Shown here: piece by piece, positions 45,303-54,500 of the stretch
Position numbering within the stretch: the stretch's first letter is position 1
Layout: each line of letters starts with the position of its first letter
Assembly (NCBI RefSeq): GCF_030285625.1
Contig: NZ_CP127294.1
Span: 1,994,001-2,058,000, forward strand
DNA length: 64,000 nt
Direction of reading: 5' to 3'
From: Amycolatopsis sp. 2-15
GTDB taxonomy: Bacteria; Actinomycetota; Actinomycetes; Mycobacteriales; Pseudonocardiaceae
Translations under genes and position numbers: made by a program
Notes under the pieces: generated by a model
What the model was told of the DNA's origin: nothing
The model's input: only the letters and a program-made list of their open reading frames with translations
The model's database searches: none

Positions 45303-46217
45303 GTGGCGGAAACAGAGCTGACGGGCTGGACAGCGGAACTCGAGGCGGACGCGGCGGAAGCCGTGCGTGAGGTGCTGCTCGCGGCGAAGGCTGCCGACGG
45401 GCGGCCCGAGGTCGACGCGAGCGGTCCGTTGCCGCGCGAGTTCGCGGGCGGGCTGCACCTGCTCGCGCGCCTCGACGGCAAGCCCGCCGGCTACGCGCAC
45501 CTCGACACCGAGGGCGACTCCTACGGCCGCCAAGTTGCGGAGGTCGTGGTGCATCCCGACTACCGCCGCCGTGGCGTCGGCACCGCGCTGGCCCGCGAGC
45601 TCGACGCGAAGGCCGCCGAGGGCGCCCGCGTCTGGGCCCACGGGGACAGCGCCGCGGCCGCCGCGCTGGCGAAGGACTTCGGCCTCGGCCGGCAGCGCGA
45701 GCTGCTGATCCTGCACGTCGAGGTCGAAGGCGCCGACTGGCCCGAACCCGTGCTGCGCGAAGGACTGCGGCTGCGCACCTTCGTGCCGGGGCAGGACGAG
45801 GAGGCGACGATCGCCGTCAACGCGCGCGCGTTCGACTGGCACCCGGAGCAGGGCGCGTTCAGTGTCGACGAGCTGCGCGCCGAGGAACGGCAGCCGTGGT
45901 TCGACCCGGCCGGTTTCTTCCTGGCCGAGAACGAGAGTGGCGACGTCGTGGGCTTCCACTGGACGAAAGTGCACGAGCCCGTGCCTGGCCGGTTCGGCGG
46001 TGAGCCGGTCGGGGAGGTCTACGTCGTGGGCGTCGATCCGGGCACGCAGGGTGGCGGTCTCGGCAAGGCGCTGACGCTCGCGGGCCTGCGGTACTTGCGC
46101 GAGAAGGGATTACGACAAGTAATCCTTTATGTCGAGGGCGACAACGCACCGGCACTGGCGGTCTATTCGAAACTGGGGTTCACACGTTTCGAAACCGACG
46201 TCCAGTACGGTCGGTAG
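45303..46217 (+). CDS. mshD: Mycothiol synthase MshD
   Basis: A 304-residue tandem-GNAT enzyme that acetylates Cys-GlcN-Ins to mycothiol, the main actinobacterial thiol. Each half has an acetyl-CoA loop: VAEVVVHPDYRRRGVGTALA in the N-terminal domain and VYVVGVDPGTQGGGLGKALT in the C-terminal one. GFHWTKVHEPVPGRFGGEPV and VILYVEGDNAPALAVYSKLG are MshD-specific. GTG at 45303 is supported by the leaderless spacing and by alignment of the first GNAT domain; the frame is open far upstream. Confidence 0.93.
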   Translation: MAETELTGWTAELEADAAEAVREVLLAAKAADGRPEVDASGPLPREFAGGLHLLARLDGKPAGYAHLDTEGDSYGRQVAEVVVHPDYRRRGVGTALARELDAKAAEGARVWAHGDSAAAAALAKDFGLGRQRELLILHVEVEGADWPEPVLREGLRLRTFVPGQDEEATIAVNARAFDWHPEQGAFSVDELRAEERQPWFDPAGFFLAENESGDVVGFHWTKVHEPVPGRFGGEPVGEVYVVGVDPGTQGGGLGKALTLAGLRYLREKGLRQVILYVEGDNAPALAVYSKLGFTRFETDVQYGR

Positions 46218-46325
46218 TCACCATCGACGGCATGCGCGCACCGCGTTACTTTCTGCGTACATGCAGGTCACGGCAGGGACACGACACCCTTTCGGCGTAG
46301 TCGTCCTGCTCACATACGGTGCCTT

Positions 46326-46347
46326 GTTCACTTTGCGTTCATGTGAG
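46326..46347 (+). promoter_or_regulatory. PHO-box-like direct repeat upstream of pstS
   Basis: GTTCACTTTGC GTTCATGTGAG is a pair of 11-bp direct-repeat units starting GTTCA, the geometry of the Streptomyces PhoP PHO box (consensus GTTCACC). It lies 95 bp before the pstS start. Phosphate-starvation control by a PhoR-PhoP system is inferred. Confidence 0.6.
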
Positions 46348-46441
46348 CAAGGGGGACCGTCCACCGGGGCTGCCTAATGTCCGGATCCGGCGCGCTGAGA
46401 TGCGTGCCGATCCGGCGAAGTCTCCGAGTGGAGGAAATGCA

Positions 46442-47572
46442 GTGAAGATCATGCGGCCCCTTGGTGCCGTGGGCATCGTGGCGAGCGCCGCCCTGGTGCT
46501 CGCCGCCTGTGGTAGCGACCCTGCGGCGAGCAACAGCAGCAACTCCAGCTCGGCCGCCGCCCCCGCCGCCACCGGCACCGCGCAGGTCGACTGCGGTGGC
46601 AAGAGCCCGCTTTCCGGCGAGGGCTCGACGGCGCAGAACAACGCCATCGACGTCTTCAAGCTCGCCTACGGCAAGCAGTGCAGTGGCCAGCAGGTCAACT
46701 ACACCGCCAGCGGCTCGGGCGCGGGTGTCAAGCAGTTCAACGGCAACCAGGTCGACTTCGGTGGCACGGACTCCCCGGCCACCGGCGCGGACCTCGAGGC
46801 CGCCAACAAGCGCTGCGCCTCCCCGGCGTGGAACATCCCGATGGTCGTCGGCCCGGTGGCCGTCGGTTACCACCTCTCGGGTGTCGACAAGCTCGTCCTC
46901 ACGCCGTCCGTGATCGCGAAGATCTTCAGCGGTGGCATCACGAAGTGGAACGACCCGGCCATCAAGGCGGTCAAGGGCAACGAGAGCTTCACGTTCCCGG
47001 ACAAGGCGATCCAGGTCGTCTCCCGCTCGGACGAGTCGGGCACGACTGACAACTTCCAGAAGTACCTCGGTGCGGCGGCCAAGGCCGACTGGACCAAGGG
47101 CGCCGGCAAGAAGTTCAACGGTGGCGTCGGCAACGGTGCTTCCGGCTCGAACGGTGTCGCCACCACGGTCAAGGGTGCCGACGGCTCGATCACGTACGTG
47201 GAGGGCGCGTTCGCCAAGGACGGCGTCACCCCGGCCCTGATCGACAGCGGCTCCGGCGGCGTCGCGCTGTCCGCCGAGAACGTCGCGAAGTCGCTTGACT
47301 CCGCGACCTTCCTGAACGCGGGCTCCAACGACCTCGCGCTCGACCTGAACAAGATCTACGCGAGCAACGTCGCGGGTGCCTACCCGCTGCTGCTCACCAC
47401 CTACGAGCTCGTGTGCTCGAAGTACTCGAACCCGGACGTCTCGAAGGCCGTCAAGGCGTTCCTGACCACGTCGGCCACCACCGGCCAGCAGCAGCTGTCG
47501 AGCAAGGGTTACGTGCCGATCCCGCAGAGCCTGCAGGACAAGGTACTGACTGCCATCAAGGCGATTTCCTGA
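46442..47572 (+). CDS. pstS: Phosphate ABC transporter substrate-binding lipoprotein PstS
   Basis: A 376-residue phosphate-binding lipoprotein. The lipobox is LVLAAC at about residues 19-24, followed by a Ser/Asn/Ala-rich linker. The binding domain has LSGEGSTAQNNAIDVFKLAY, YTASGSGAGVKQFNGNQVDF and GGTDSP, and SRSDESGTTDNFQKYL, which hold the phosphate-contacting Ser, Asp and Arg residues. GTG at 46442 has GGAGG 8 nt upstream. First gene of pstSCAB. Confidence 0.95.
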   Translation: MKIMRPLGAVGIVASAALVLAACGSDPAASNSSNSSSAAAPAATGTAQVDCGGKSPLSGEGSTAQNNAIDVFKLAYGKQCSGQQVNYTASGSGAGVKQFNGNQVDFGGTDSPATGADLEAANKRCASPAWNIPMVVGPVAVGYHLSGVDKLVLTPSVIAKIFSGGITKWNDPAIKAVKGNESFTFPDKAIQVVSRSDESGTTDNFQKYLGAAAKADWTKGAGKKFNGGVGNGASGSNGVATTVKGADGSITYVEGAFAKDGVTPALIDSGSGGVALSAENVAKSLDSATFLNAGSNDLALDLNKIYASNVAGAYPLLLTTYELVCSKYSNPDVSKAVKAFLTTSATTGQQQLSSKGYVPIPQSLQDKVLTAIKAIS

Positions 47573-47644
47573 CTTATCCTCGACTTGGCTGAATAACAAG
47601 TATTCGCAGGACCGAACCAGTCGATGAGCGAGTCATCCTCGACG

Positions 47645-47677
47645 CGAACGCCCACCGGCGGCCCCGGTGGGCGTTCG
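47645..47677 (+). terminator. Strong hairpin between pstS and pstC (attenuator)
   Basis: CGAACGCCCACCGG (47645-47658) pairs perfectly with CCGGTGGGCGTTCG (47664-47677), followed by TCGTCGTCC. It may be a partial terminator that keeps PstS more abundant than the membrane subunits, or a 3' stabiliser of pstS mRNA. Confidence 0.6.
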
Positions 47678-47769
47678 TCGTCCGCCCGAGCGTTCCCGGA
47701 GGATCCGATTTCGGACACAACATCCGCGCCGGCGCCGAAAGGCCACCCGCGCAGGAGAAGCCGAAGAAG

Positions 47770-48690
47770 GTGCGGGCCGGTGACCGCATCTTCCAGAACC
47801 TGACCACCGGGGCCGGCATCTTCATCGTCGCGCTGATCGGCCTGATCGGAATCTTCCTGATCATCCAGGCCATCCCGGCGCTGCGGGTCGACAAGGTCAA
47901 CTTCCTGTTCAACCACGGGTGGTCGACCAACGACCCCGAGAACATGGCGTTCGGCATCGCCGACCTGTTCGAGGTCACCGTGGCCACCTCCGTAGTGGCG
48001 CTGATCATCGCCATGCCGGTTTCGCTCGGCATCGCCCTGTTCCTCACGCAGTACGCGCCGAAGCGGCTCGCCCGCGGGTTCGCCTACGTGATCGACCTGC
48101 TGGCCGCCGTGCCGTCGATCATCTTCGGCCTGTGGGGCATTCTCGTGTTCGCCCCGGCGATCGAGCCGTTCTCGCTGTGGGTGAACTCCACGTTCTCGTG
48201 GTTCCCGCTCTTCGCGCCCGGCAACGTGCAGCCGAACGTGCGCGGCACGATTTTCACGGCCGGCATCGTGCTGGCGGTGATGATCCTGCCGATCATCACG
48301 TCGCTCTCGCGTGAGGTCTTCGAGCGCACGCCGACCCCGCACATCGAAGGCGCGCTGGCGCTGGGGGCCACCCGCTGGGAGGTCATCCGCACCACGGTGC
48401 TGCCGTTCGGCAAGGCCGGCTACATCGGCGCGTCCATGCTGGGCCTCGGCCGCGCGCTCGGTGAGACCATCGCGCTCGCGGTCATCCTGCTCATCCCGCA
48501 GGGCCGCAACTTCGACTGGAGCCTCTTCGACGGTGGTGCGACGTTCGCGTCGAAGATCGCCGCGAACTACAGCGAGTTCAACAACGCCACCTCCGCCGGC
48601 GCGTACATCGCGGCGGGCCTGGTGCTGTTCGTGCTGACCTTCCTGGTGAACTTCGCCGCCCGGTCCATCATCAGCAAGAAGGGGGACTGA
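47770..48690 (+). CDS. pstC: Phosphate ABC transporter permease PstC
   Basis: A 306-residue permease from GTG 47770. Six helices are visible, for example IFIVALIGLIGIFLIIQAIP and VTVATSVVALIIAMPVSLGI. The EAA-type cytoplasmic loop is IEGALALGATRWEVIRTTVL. The start is uncertain. The frame stays open upstream without a start codon, giving ERPPAQEKPKK just before V-R-A-G-D. A different frame from ATG 47624 reads SESSSTRTPTGGPGGRSS up to SDTTSAPAPKG, and one extra base near 47745 would join them into a normal-length N-terminus. Either a 1-nt deletion (or sequencing error) removed about 48 residues, or the GTG is used. Confidence 0.88.
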   Translation: MRAGDRIFQNLTTGAGIFIVALIGLIGIFLIIQAIPALRVDKVNFLFNHGWSTNDPENMAFGIADLFEVTVATSVVALIIAMPVSLGIALFLTQYAPKRLARGFAYVIDLLAAVPSIIFGLWGILVFAPAIEPFSLWVNSTFSWFPLFAPGNVQPNVRGTIFTAGIVLAVMILPIITSLSREVFERTPTPHIEGALALGATRWEVIRTTVLPFGKAGYIGASMLGLGRALGETIALAVILLIPQGRNFDWSLFDGGATFASKIAANYSEFNNATSAGAYIAAGLVLFVLTFLVNFAARSIISKKGD

Positions 48691-48692
48691 GC

Positions 48693-49607
48693 ATGTCCAC
48701 AACGCTCGAACGTCCCGCGACGACCCCCGCGTTCCAGCAGGTCAGCCTCACCCGCAAGGCCAAGAACGGCGTCGCCACCGTGCTCGTGTGGCTGGCGTTC
48801 CTGATCGCCGTGGTGCCGCTGGTGTGGGTGCTTTACACCGTGATCGTCAACGGCATCAAGCGGATCCCGTTCTCGAACTGGTGGACCGAGGACTTCGGCT
48901 CCGTGCTCAGCGACGAGGTCGGCGGCGGTGTGCTGCACGCCATCGTCGGCACGCTGGAGCAGGGCCTGATCTGCGCGATCATCGCGGTGCCGATCGGCCT
49001 GCTGGTGTCGATCTACCTGGTCGAGTACGGCCGCGGCAAGCTCGCGAAGGCCACCACGTTCATGGTCGACATCCTCTCCGGTGTCCCCTCGATCGTGGCC
49101 GCGCTGTTCATCTACGCGCTGTGGATCACCACGCTCGGCCTGCCGCGCAGTGGTTTCGCCGTGTCGCTGGCGCTGGTGCTGCTCATGATCCCGGTGGTCG
49201 TCCGCTCGTCGGAGGAGATGCTGCGGATCGTGCCGGACGACCTGCGCGAGGCGTCCTACGCGCTGGGTGTGCCGAAGTGGAAGACGATCATGAAGATCGT
49301 GCTGCCGACGGCGATGTCCGGCATCATCGGCGGCATCATGATGGCGCTCGCCCGCGTGATGGGCGAGACGGCGCCGCTGCTGGTCCTCGTGGGCTACTCG
49401 GCCTACGTGAACTGGAATCCCTTCGACGGCGAGCAGGCCGCACTGCCGCTGGTGATGAACAACGAGCGGGTCACCAACTCGCTCGACCCCGGGAGCGTCG
49501 GCTTCGACCGGATCTGGGGCGCGGCGTTGACGCTGGTCATCATCATCGCGATCCTGAACTTGCTCGCCACCCTGCTCTCCCGGCTCCTCGCCCCGAAGAA
49601 GAAGTGA
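48693..49607 (+). CDS. pstA: Phosphate ABC transporter permease PstA
   Basis: A 304-residue permease with about six helices (VLVWLAFLIAVVPLVWVLYT, LICAIIAVPIGLLVSIYLVE, FAVSLALVLLMIPVVVRSSE). The cytoplasmic coupling loop is REASYALGVPKWKTIMKIVL. GVPSIVAALFIYALWI is typical of PstA. ATG 2 bp after pstC with GGGGGA upstream, so it is part of the operon. Confidence 0.95.
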   Translation: MSTTLERPATTPAFQQVSLTRKAKNGVATVLVWLAFLIAVVPLVWVLYTVIVNGIKRIPFSNWWTEDFGSVLSDEVGGGVLHAIVGTLEQGLICAIIAVPIGLLVSIYLVEYGRGKLAKATTFMVDILSGVPSIVAALFIYALWITTLGLPRSGFAVSLALVLLMIPVVVRSSEEMLRIVPDDLREASYALGVPKWKTIMKIVLPTAMSGIIGGIMMALARVMGETAPLLVLVGYSAYVNWNPFDGEQAALPLVMNNERVTNSLDPGSVGFDRIWGAALTLVIIIAILNLLATLLSRLLAPKKK

Positions 49608-49610
49608 GTC

Positions 49611-50387
49611 ATGGCCAAGCGAATCGACGTCAAGGACGTAGACATCTACTACGGCAAGTTCCACGCCGTGGACAGCGTCACGCTGAACGTGCCGCCGCGC
49701 AACGTCACCGCGTTCATCGGGCCGTCGGGCTGCGGTAAGTCGACCGTGCTGCGCACGCTCAACCGGATGCACGAGGTCATCCCGGGTGCGCGGGTCGAGG
49801 GCGAGGTGCTGCTCGACGGCGAGGACATCTACGCCTCGGCCGTGGACCCGGTGCAGGTGCGCCGCACGATCGGCATGGTGTTCCAGCGCCCCAACCCGTT
49901 CCCCACGATGTCCATCAAGGACAACGTGGTGGCCGGGCTTCGCCTTGGCGGCACCAAGAACCGCAAGCAGCTCGACGAGATCGCCGAGCGCGCACTGCGC
50001 GGCGCCAACCTGTGGAACGAGGTCAAGGACCGGCTCAACAAGCCGGGCGGCGGCCTCTCCGGTGGTCAGCAGCAGCGGCTCTGCATCGCGCGTGCCATCG
50101 CGGTGCAGCCCGACGTGCTCCTCATGGACGAGCCGTGCTCCGCGCTCGACCCGATCTCGACCCTCGCCATCGAGGACCTGATCGGTGAGCTCAAGAAGGA
50201 GTACACGATCGTCATCGTCACGCACAACATGCAGCAGGCGGCGCGGGTTTCCGACCAGACGGCGTTCTTCAACCTGGCCGGCGTCGGCCAGCCCGGCCGG
50301 CTGGTCGAGCTGAACGACACGGAGAAGATCTTCTCCAACCCGGACGAGAAGGCGACCGAGGACTACATCTCGGGCCGGTTCGGCTGA
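49611..50387 (+). CDS. pstB: Phosphate ABC transporter ATPase PstB
   Basis: A 258-residue ATPase energising phosphate uptake. Walker [11 protein letters not shown]-loop [12 protein letters not shown], signature [14 protein letters not shown], Walker [15 protein letters not shown]-loop [33 protein letters not shown] at the start and [20 protein letters not shown] at the end are PstB-specific. ATG 3 bp after pstA. Followed by a terminator, with phoU on the opposite strand beyond a small remnant. Confidence 0.96.
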   Translation: MAKRIDVKDVDIYYGKFHAVDSVTLNVPPRNVTAFIGPSGCGKSTVLRTLNRMHEVIPGARVEGEVLLDGEDIYASAVDPVQVRRTIGMVFQRPNPFPTMSIKDNVVAGLRLGGTKNRKQLDEIAERALRGANLWNEVKDRLNKPGGGLSGGQQQRLCIARAIAVQPDVLLMDEPCSALDPISTLAIEDLIGELKKEYTIVIVTHNMQQAARVSDQTAFFNLAGVGQPGRLVELNDTEKIFSNPDEKATEDYISGRFG

Positions 50388-50414
50388 TCGTTCTCTTTGG
50401 TCTGTGGTGAAAAC

Positions 50415-50445
50415 GGCCCCTCCGTCCGATGTGGACGGAGGGGCC
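50415..50445. terminator. Terminator after pstB and the minus-strand remnant
   Basis: GGCCCCTCCGTCC (50415-50427) pairs perfectly with GGACGGAGGGGCC (50433-50445). On the minus strand it is followed by GTTTTC, so it is a better terminator for the small minus-strand frame at 50478. Confidence 0.7.
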
Positions 50446-50477
50446 GGTTCGTCTGGTGGTGCTGGTGCCCGTGCTGG

Positions 50478-50672
50478 TCAGCAGTCGCGGGCGATGGCCT
50501 GCCGGGCCGCGTTGACGGCCGCGTTGTCGGCGGCGTTGGCACCGGTGGCCTTGGCCGCGCCGAGTGCCTTCTGGGCGCCAGCGAGCCGCGCCTTGTCCAG
50601 CGCGCACGTCGAGTTAGCCGCGGCGGGAGCGGGCTGAGCGGCTTCCGCCTCGGCGGTGTCAGCGAGGAGAAA
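50478..50672 (-). pseudogene. 5'-truncated small secreted alanine-rich protein
   Basis: A minus-strand frame of 64 codons with near-complete GC3 bias that ends in TGA and has a terminator 33 bp beyond. It reads LADTAEAEAAQPAPAAANS, then TCALDKARLAGAQKALGAAK and ATGANAADNAAVNAARQAIA, ending RDC. ADTAEA-EAAQPAPA looks like the end of a signal peptide, and the two cysteines bracket a helical repeat. There is no start codon: an in-frame TAG lies just upstream and no hydrophobic signal core is encoded. It is most likely a small secreted-protein gene that has lost its 5' end. Confidence 0.5.
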
Positions 50673-50748
50673 CTAACGTCGGCCCAAGGTCGAAGTGGAC
50701 GGTCGAACCGCCTTCTGATCAAAAGGCCTTTGTGGACTGACCGCGAGG

Positions 50749-51420
50749 TCAGACGTTGAGGTCCTCGTCGGAGTCATAGCCCGGCATGCGGCCGGTGACC
50801 ACGAAGATCATGCGCTTGGCGACCGAGACCGCGTGGTCGGCGTAGCGCTCGTAGAAGCGGCCGAGCAGCGTGACGTCGACGGCCGCGGCGACGCCGTAGG
50901 GCCACTCGCGGTCCATCAGCACGGTGAACAGGTGACGGTGGATGTCGTCGACCTGGTCGTCTTCGGCTTCGAGGTCCTTGGCGGCGTTGACGTCCTTGGA
51001 CTTGATGACCTGCTCGGCCTGGCGGGCGAGCTTCACCGCGGCGCGGCCCATCTCGGTGAAGTACGGCTTCACCGACTCCGGCAGCACCGCCTCGGGGTGG
51101 CGACGCCGCGTGGCCTTGGCGACGTGCAGGGCGAGGTCGCCCATGCGCTCCAGGCTCTCGGCGGCGTGGATGGCGGCGAGCACGGTGCGCAGGTCCGTGG
51201 CGACGGGTGCCTGGAGGGCGAGCAGCGCGTACGCCTGCTCCTCGCACTCGGCGCGCGCGTCGTCGACCTTCGCGTCGTCGCTGATCACCTGCTCCGCGAG
51301 GGCCAGGTCGACCTCCAGCAGTGCCTTGGTGGCCAGCTCCATCGCCTCGGCGACCTGAGCCGACATGGCGGCCAGGTTCTCGGCGAGCTGTTCGAGTTCG
51401 ACATGGTAAGCCTCACGCAT
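50749..51420 (-). CDS. phoU: Phosphate signalling protein PhoU
   Basis: A 223-residue helical protein that restrains the Pst/PhoR phosphate response. It has two PhoU three-helix repeats. MREAYHVELEQLAENLAAMS and VISDDAKVDDARAECEEQAY belong to the first; AAESLERMGDLALHVAKATR carries the metal-binding E-x-x-x-D pattern, repeated as YERYADHAVSVAKRMIFVVT in the second. Convergent with pstB. Position matches PhoY2 (Rv0821c) of mycobacteria. Confidence 0.94.
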   Translation of the reverse strand: MREAYHVELEQLAENLAAMSAQVAEAMELATKALLEVDLALAEQVISDDAKVDDARAECEEQAYALLALQAPVATDLRTVLAAIHAAESLERMGDLALHVAKATRRRHPEAVLPESVKPYFTEMGRAAVKLARQAEQVIKSKDVNAAKDLEAEDDQVDDIHRHLFTVLMDREWPYGVAAAVDVTLLGRFYERYADHAVSVAKRMIFVVTGRMPGYDSDEDLNV

Positions 51421-51503
51421 GGAGACACCCTACGACGCGCGTTGTCCGAATACCGCATCGCCGGGTGAACCGCACGTGAATCCGGTCTAACGAATCCCGC
51501 GCT

Positions 51504-54500
51504 TCAGCCTTCGGTGCCCTTGCCGTCGATCTTGGCTGAGCTGCCCGCATTGGCGGCGGTGGCGGTCTTTTCGCCGGGGAGCGGGGTGTTCTCGCGCAGG
51601 GCGTCGAACAGCGAGTCTGTTCTGGACTGCACGAGTACCTCGTTGCCGCGCTTGTTGGCGGTGCCGGTGGTGGGCACGGTCATAAAGTTGATCTTGGACG
51701 GGTCCACGCCGCGCATCGACTGGGCGAGCGTCATCATCTGCTGCACACCGAGGTTGTCGCCGAAGGTGGCCTTCGCGAACGCCGTGATGAAGGCGGACAG
51801 CTTGCCCGGGTCGAGGACGACGTCGGACGACATGACCTTCTTCAGCAGCGCCCCGATGAACGCTTGCTGCCGCTTGATGCGGCCGTAGTCGGACGTCGGG
51901 TCGCCCTTCACGTGGCGGGCGCGCACGTAGTTGAGGGCCTGGTCGCCGGAGATGCTGACGTCGCCGGTCTCCAGCAGGACCTTGCCGAGCACCTCGTCGT
52001 CGATCGGCTTCTCGTTGTTGATGGTGACGCCGTGGACCGCGTCGACCATGTCCTTGAAGCCGTTGAAGTCGATGCCCACGAAGTGGTTGATGCGCAGGCC
52101 GGTGATTTTCTGGATCACCTTCGTGACGCACTGCGGGCCGCCCACGGCGTACGCGGTGTTGAGCTTCGCGATGCTCTGGCCCGACACGACCTCGTCCGTG
52201 GTGGCGGACTTCGAGGGGTCCCAGCGGTTGCAGTCGGGCCGGTTGATCTCGAGGTCGCGCGGGAACGAGACCACGACCACGCGCTTCCGGTCGGCCGGCA
52301 CGTGGGCGACCATCACGGTGTCCGAGCGGGCGCCGGGGTTGCTCTCGGCGGTGCCGACGCCTTCCTCCGCGGAGGCGCCGTCGCGGCTGTCGGAGCCGAC
52401 CATGAGGAAGTTCTCGTCGTTGGCCTGGGCGTCGGCGTTGCGGATGTCGGAGGAGTTCTCGTCGAGCGCGGACACCTGGGTGAACTTGGCGTCGAACCAG
52501 TTCACCGCCCCCCAGGCCACACCCGTGCCCAGGAACACCAGCACGGCCAGCACGATGAGCACGACCCGGCCGATGCGGATGGTTCGCTCGTTGTGGCGCT
52601 GCTTCTTTTCCTGCAGCCGTGTTTGCGGGGCGCGCTCTTCGGGGTTCTCTTCGGCGTCCTCGGGTTCCTCGGCGGGGACCGCCTTCATCATCCCCGTGGG
52701 CGCCACCACGCGCTGTAGAGCGGTGCGCGTCTGCTCGAACAACGCGACGGGCCGCGCGGTCAGCCGCGCCATCCGCTCGCGCCGCTTGTCCTCCTCCGCC
52801 AGCATCTCGTCGTGGGCGGCCGAGAAACGCGCGAGGGTGTGGTCGATCTTCCGGCGGTACTGCGTGGCCTCGTCGATCGCCTCCATCTCGTCCGTCATGG
52901 TCAACGGATCGAGCTCCGACCGCGCCGGCACCCCTGCGGGCCGCGCGGGCGGGCGACGCTGGCGAGGAGGGCGCTTGCCGTTGACGGGCGGGGTGAGCTG
53001 GGTGCGCTCACCCACGGGGGAGGTGAGCTGAGTGCGCTCGGCTCCCGGGGTGGCTTGATTGTTCTGGTCGGCTTCGGTGCTTGGGTCGTTCTCGTTGAAG
53101 CCGTCGGCCGCGAGGCCTTGGTCTGCCCCGGGCACGCTGGACTTGCCGGGCACGCCGGACTTGCCGGGCACGCCGGGCTTGCCATTGGCGGCGTCGTTCG
53201 GCCCGGGCCGGCCGTTCGCGCCGGCTTGGGGCCGCCGCTTGCCATTCGCCCCGGCCTTGCCGTTCAGCCCGGCAGCACCATCGGCCGCCGGCACACCGTG
53301 CGGCCCGGACATGCCATTCGGCCCCGTCTTGCCATTCGCACTGGCAAGACCATCCGGTCCCGGCATCCCACCGGGGCCTGGCATGCCATTCGGTGCAGCC
53401 TTGCCGTTGAGACCCGCCTTGCCGTTCGGCCCGGCAGCGCCGCCGGCCCCCGGCATGCTGTTGCCCGCGGGGTTGCCATTCGGCCCGGTGTGATGCCCCG
53501 GTTTGCCCGTTGCTCCGGCAGAGCCGTCCGGCCCCGGCATCCCACCGGGACCTGGCATGCCGCTGGGACCAGCCTTGCCATTCGGCCCGGCCTTGCCATT
53601 CGCCCCGGCAGGGCGGCCGGGGCGCGGCATGCCGTTGGCCGTCGGCATGCCATTCGGGCCTGCCTTGCCATTGGGTCCGGCCGCTCCTGGCACGCCATGG
53701 GGGCCGGACGTGCCATCCGGCGCGGTCTTGCCACGGGAGCCGGCAGGGCCAACTGCGTTTGGCACGTCGTTCGCGCCGGTCATGCCATTGGTGCCGGGTC
53801 GCGGGCCGGGCTTGCCATTGGAGCCGGGCTTGCCATTGGGTCCGGCAGCACCGTTCGGGCCCGGCACGCCATTCGTGCCGGTCTGGGAGCTGGGCTTGCC
53901 ATTGGGGCCTGGCTTGCCATTCGGACCGGCAGGGCCGCCGGGACGCGGCATGCCGTTGGCGGGAGGCATGCCGTTCGGGCCCGGGTTGCCATTCGGGGCG
54001 GCAACGCCGCCCGCGCCGGGCATACCGTTCGGGCCGGGGCGCTGGCCGTTGGGGCGGGCGGGGCGTTCGGCCGGGGGTAGGGGGGCGGCGCCCGTCGGGC
54101 CGGGGGTGCGGCCGCGGGGGCGGCCGTTCGCGGGCTCGGGCGGCGTCGAAGTGCCGTGGCGGCCGGGGGGTTCGGCGGCCGGGAGGTCGGCGAAGTCCGG
54201 GCCGTGGTCGGGCACGGCGTGGCTGCCGCCGGGGGCCGGGGGTTCCGGGGCGCGGCGGCGGCCGGTGGGGAGTGGCTGCGAGGTCGTCGGGCGGCGCGGG
54301 GAAGGCGGTTCCGGTGCGGCTCGGCGGGGTCCGCGCGAGGGAGGAGGCTCGGGCGCATCCGCGGCGTGCGAGGCGCGGCCCGGGGAATCCGCGTGTGGCA
54401 CGGGGCCGCCCGCCGAAGGTGCGGCGGGCGGGTCGTCGTCGGGGCGGGCGCGGCGGCCGCGGGGTGGCGGCTGCTCGGCGCGGTGCGAGCGGGAAGAGGT

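Noticed and set aside
48567..50225. A 552-codon minus-strand frame opposite pstA/pstB
   Set aside because: Asp/Arg/His-rich shadow of two certain phosphate transport genes.
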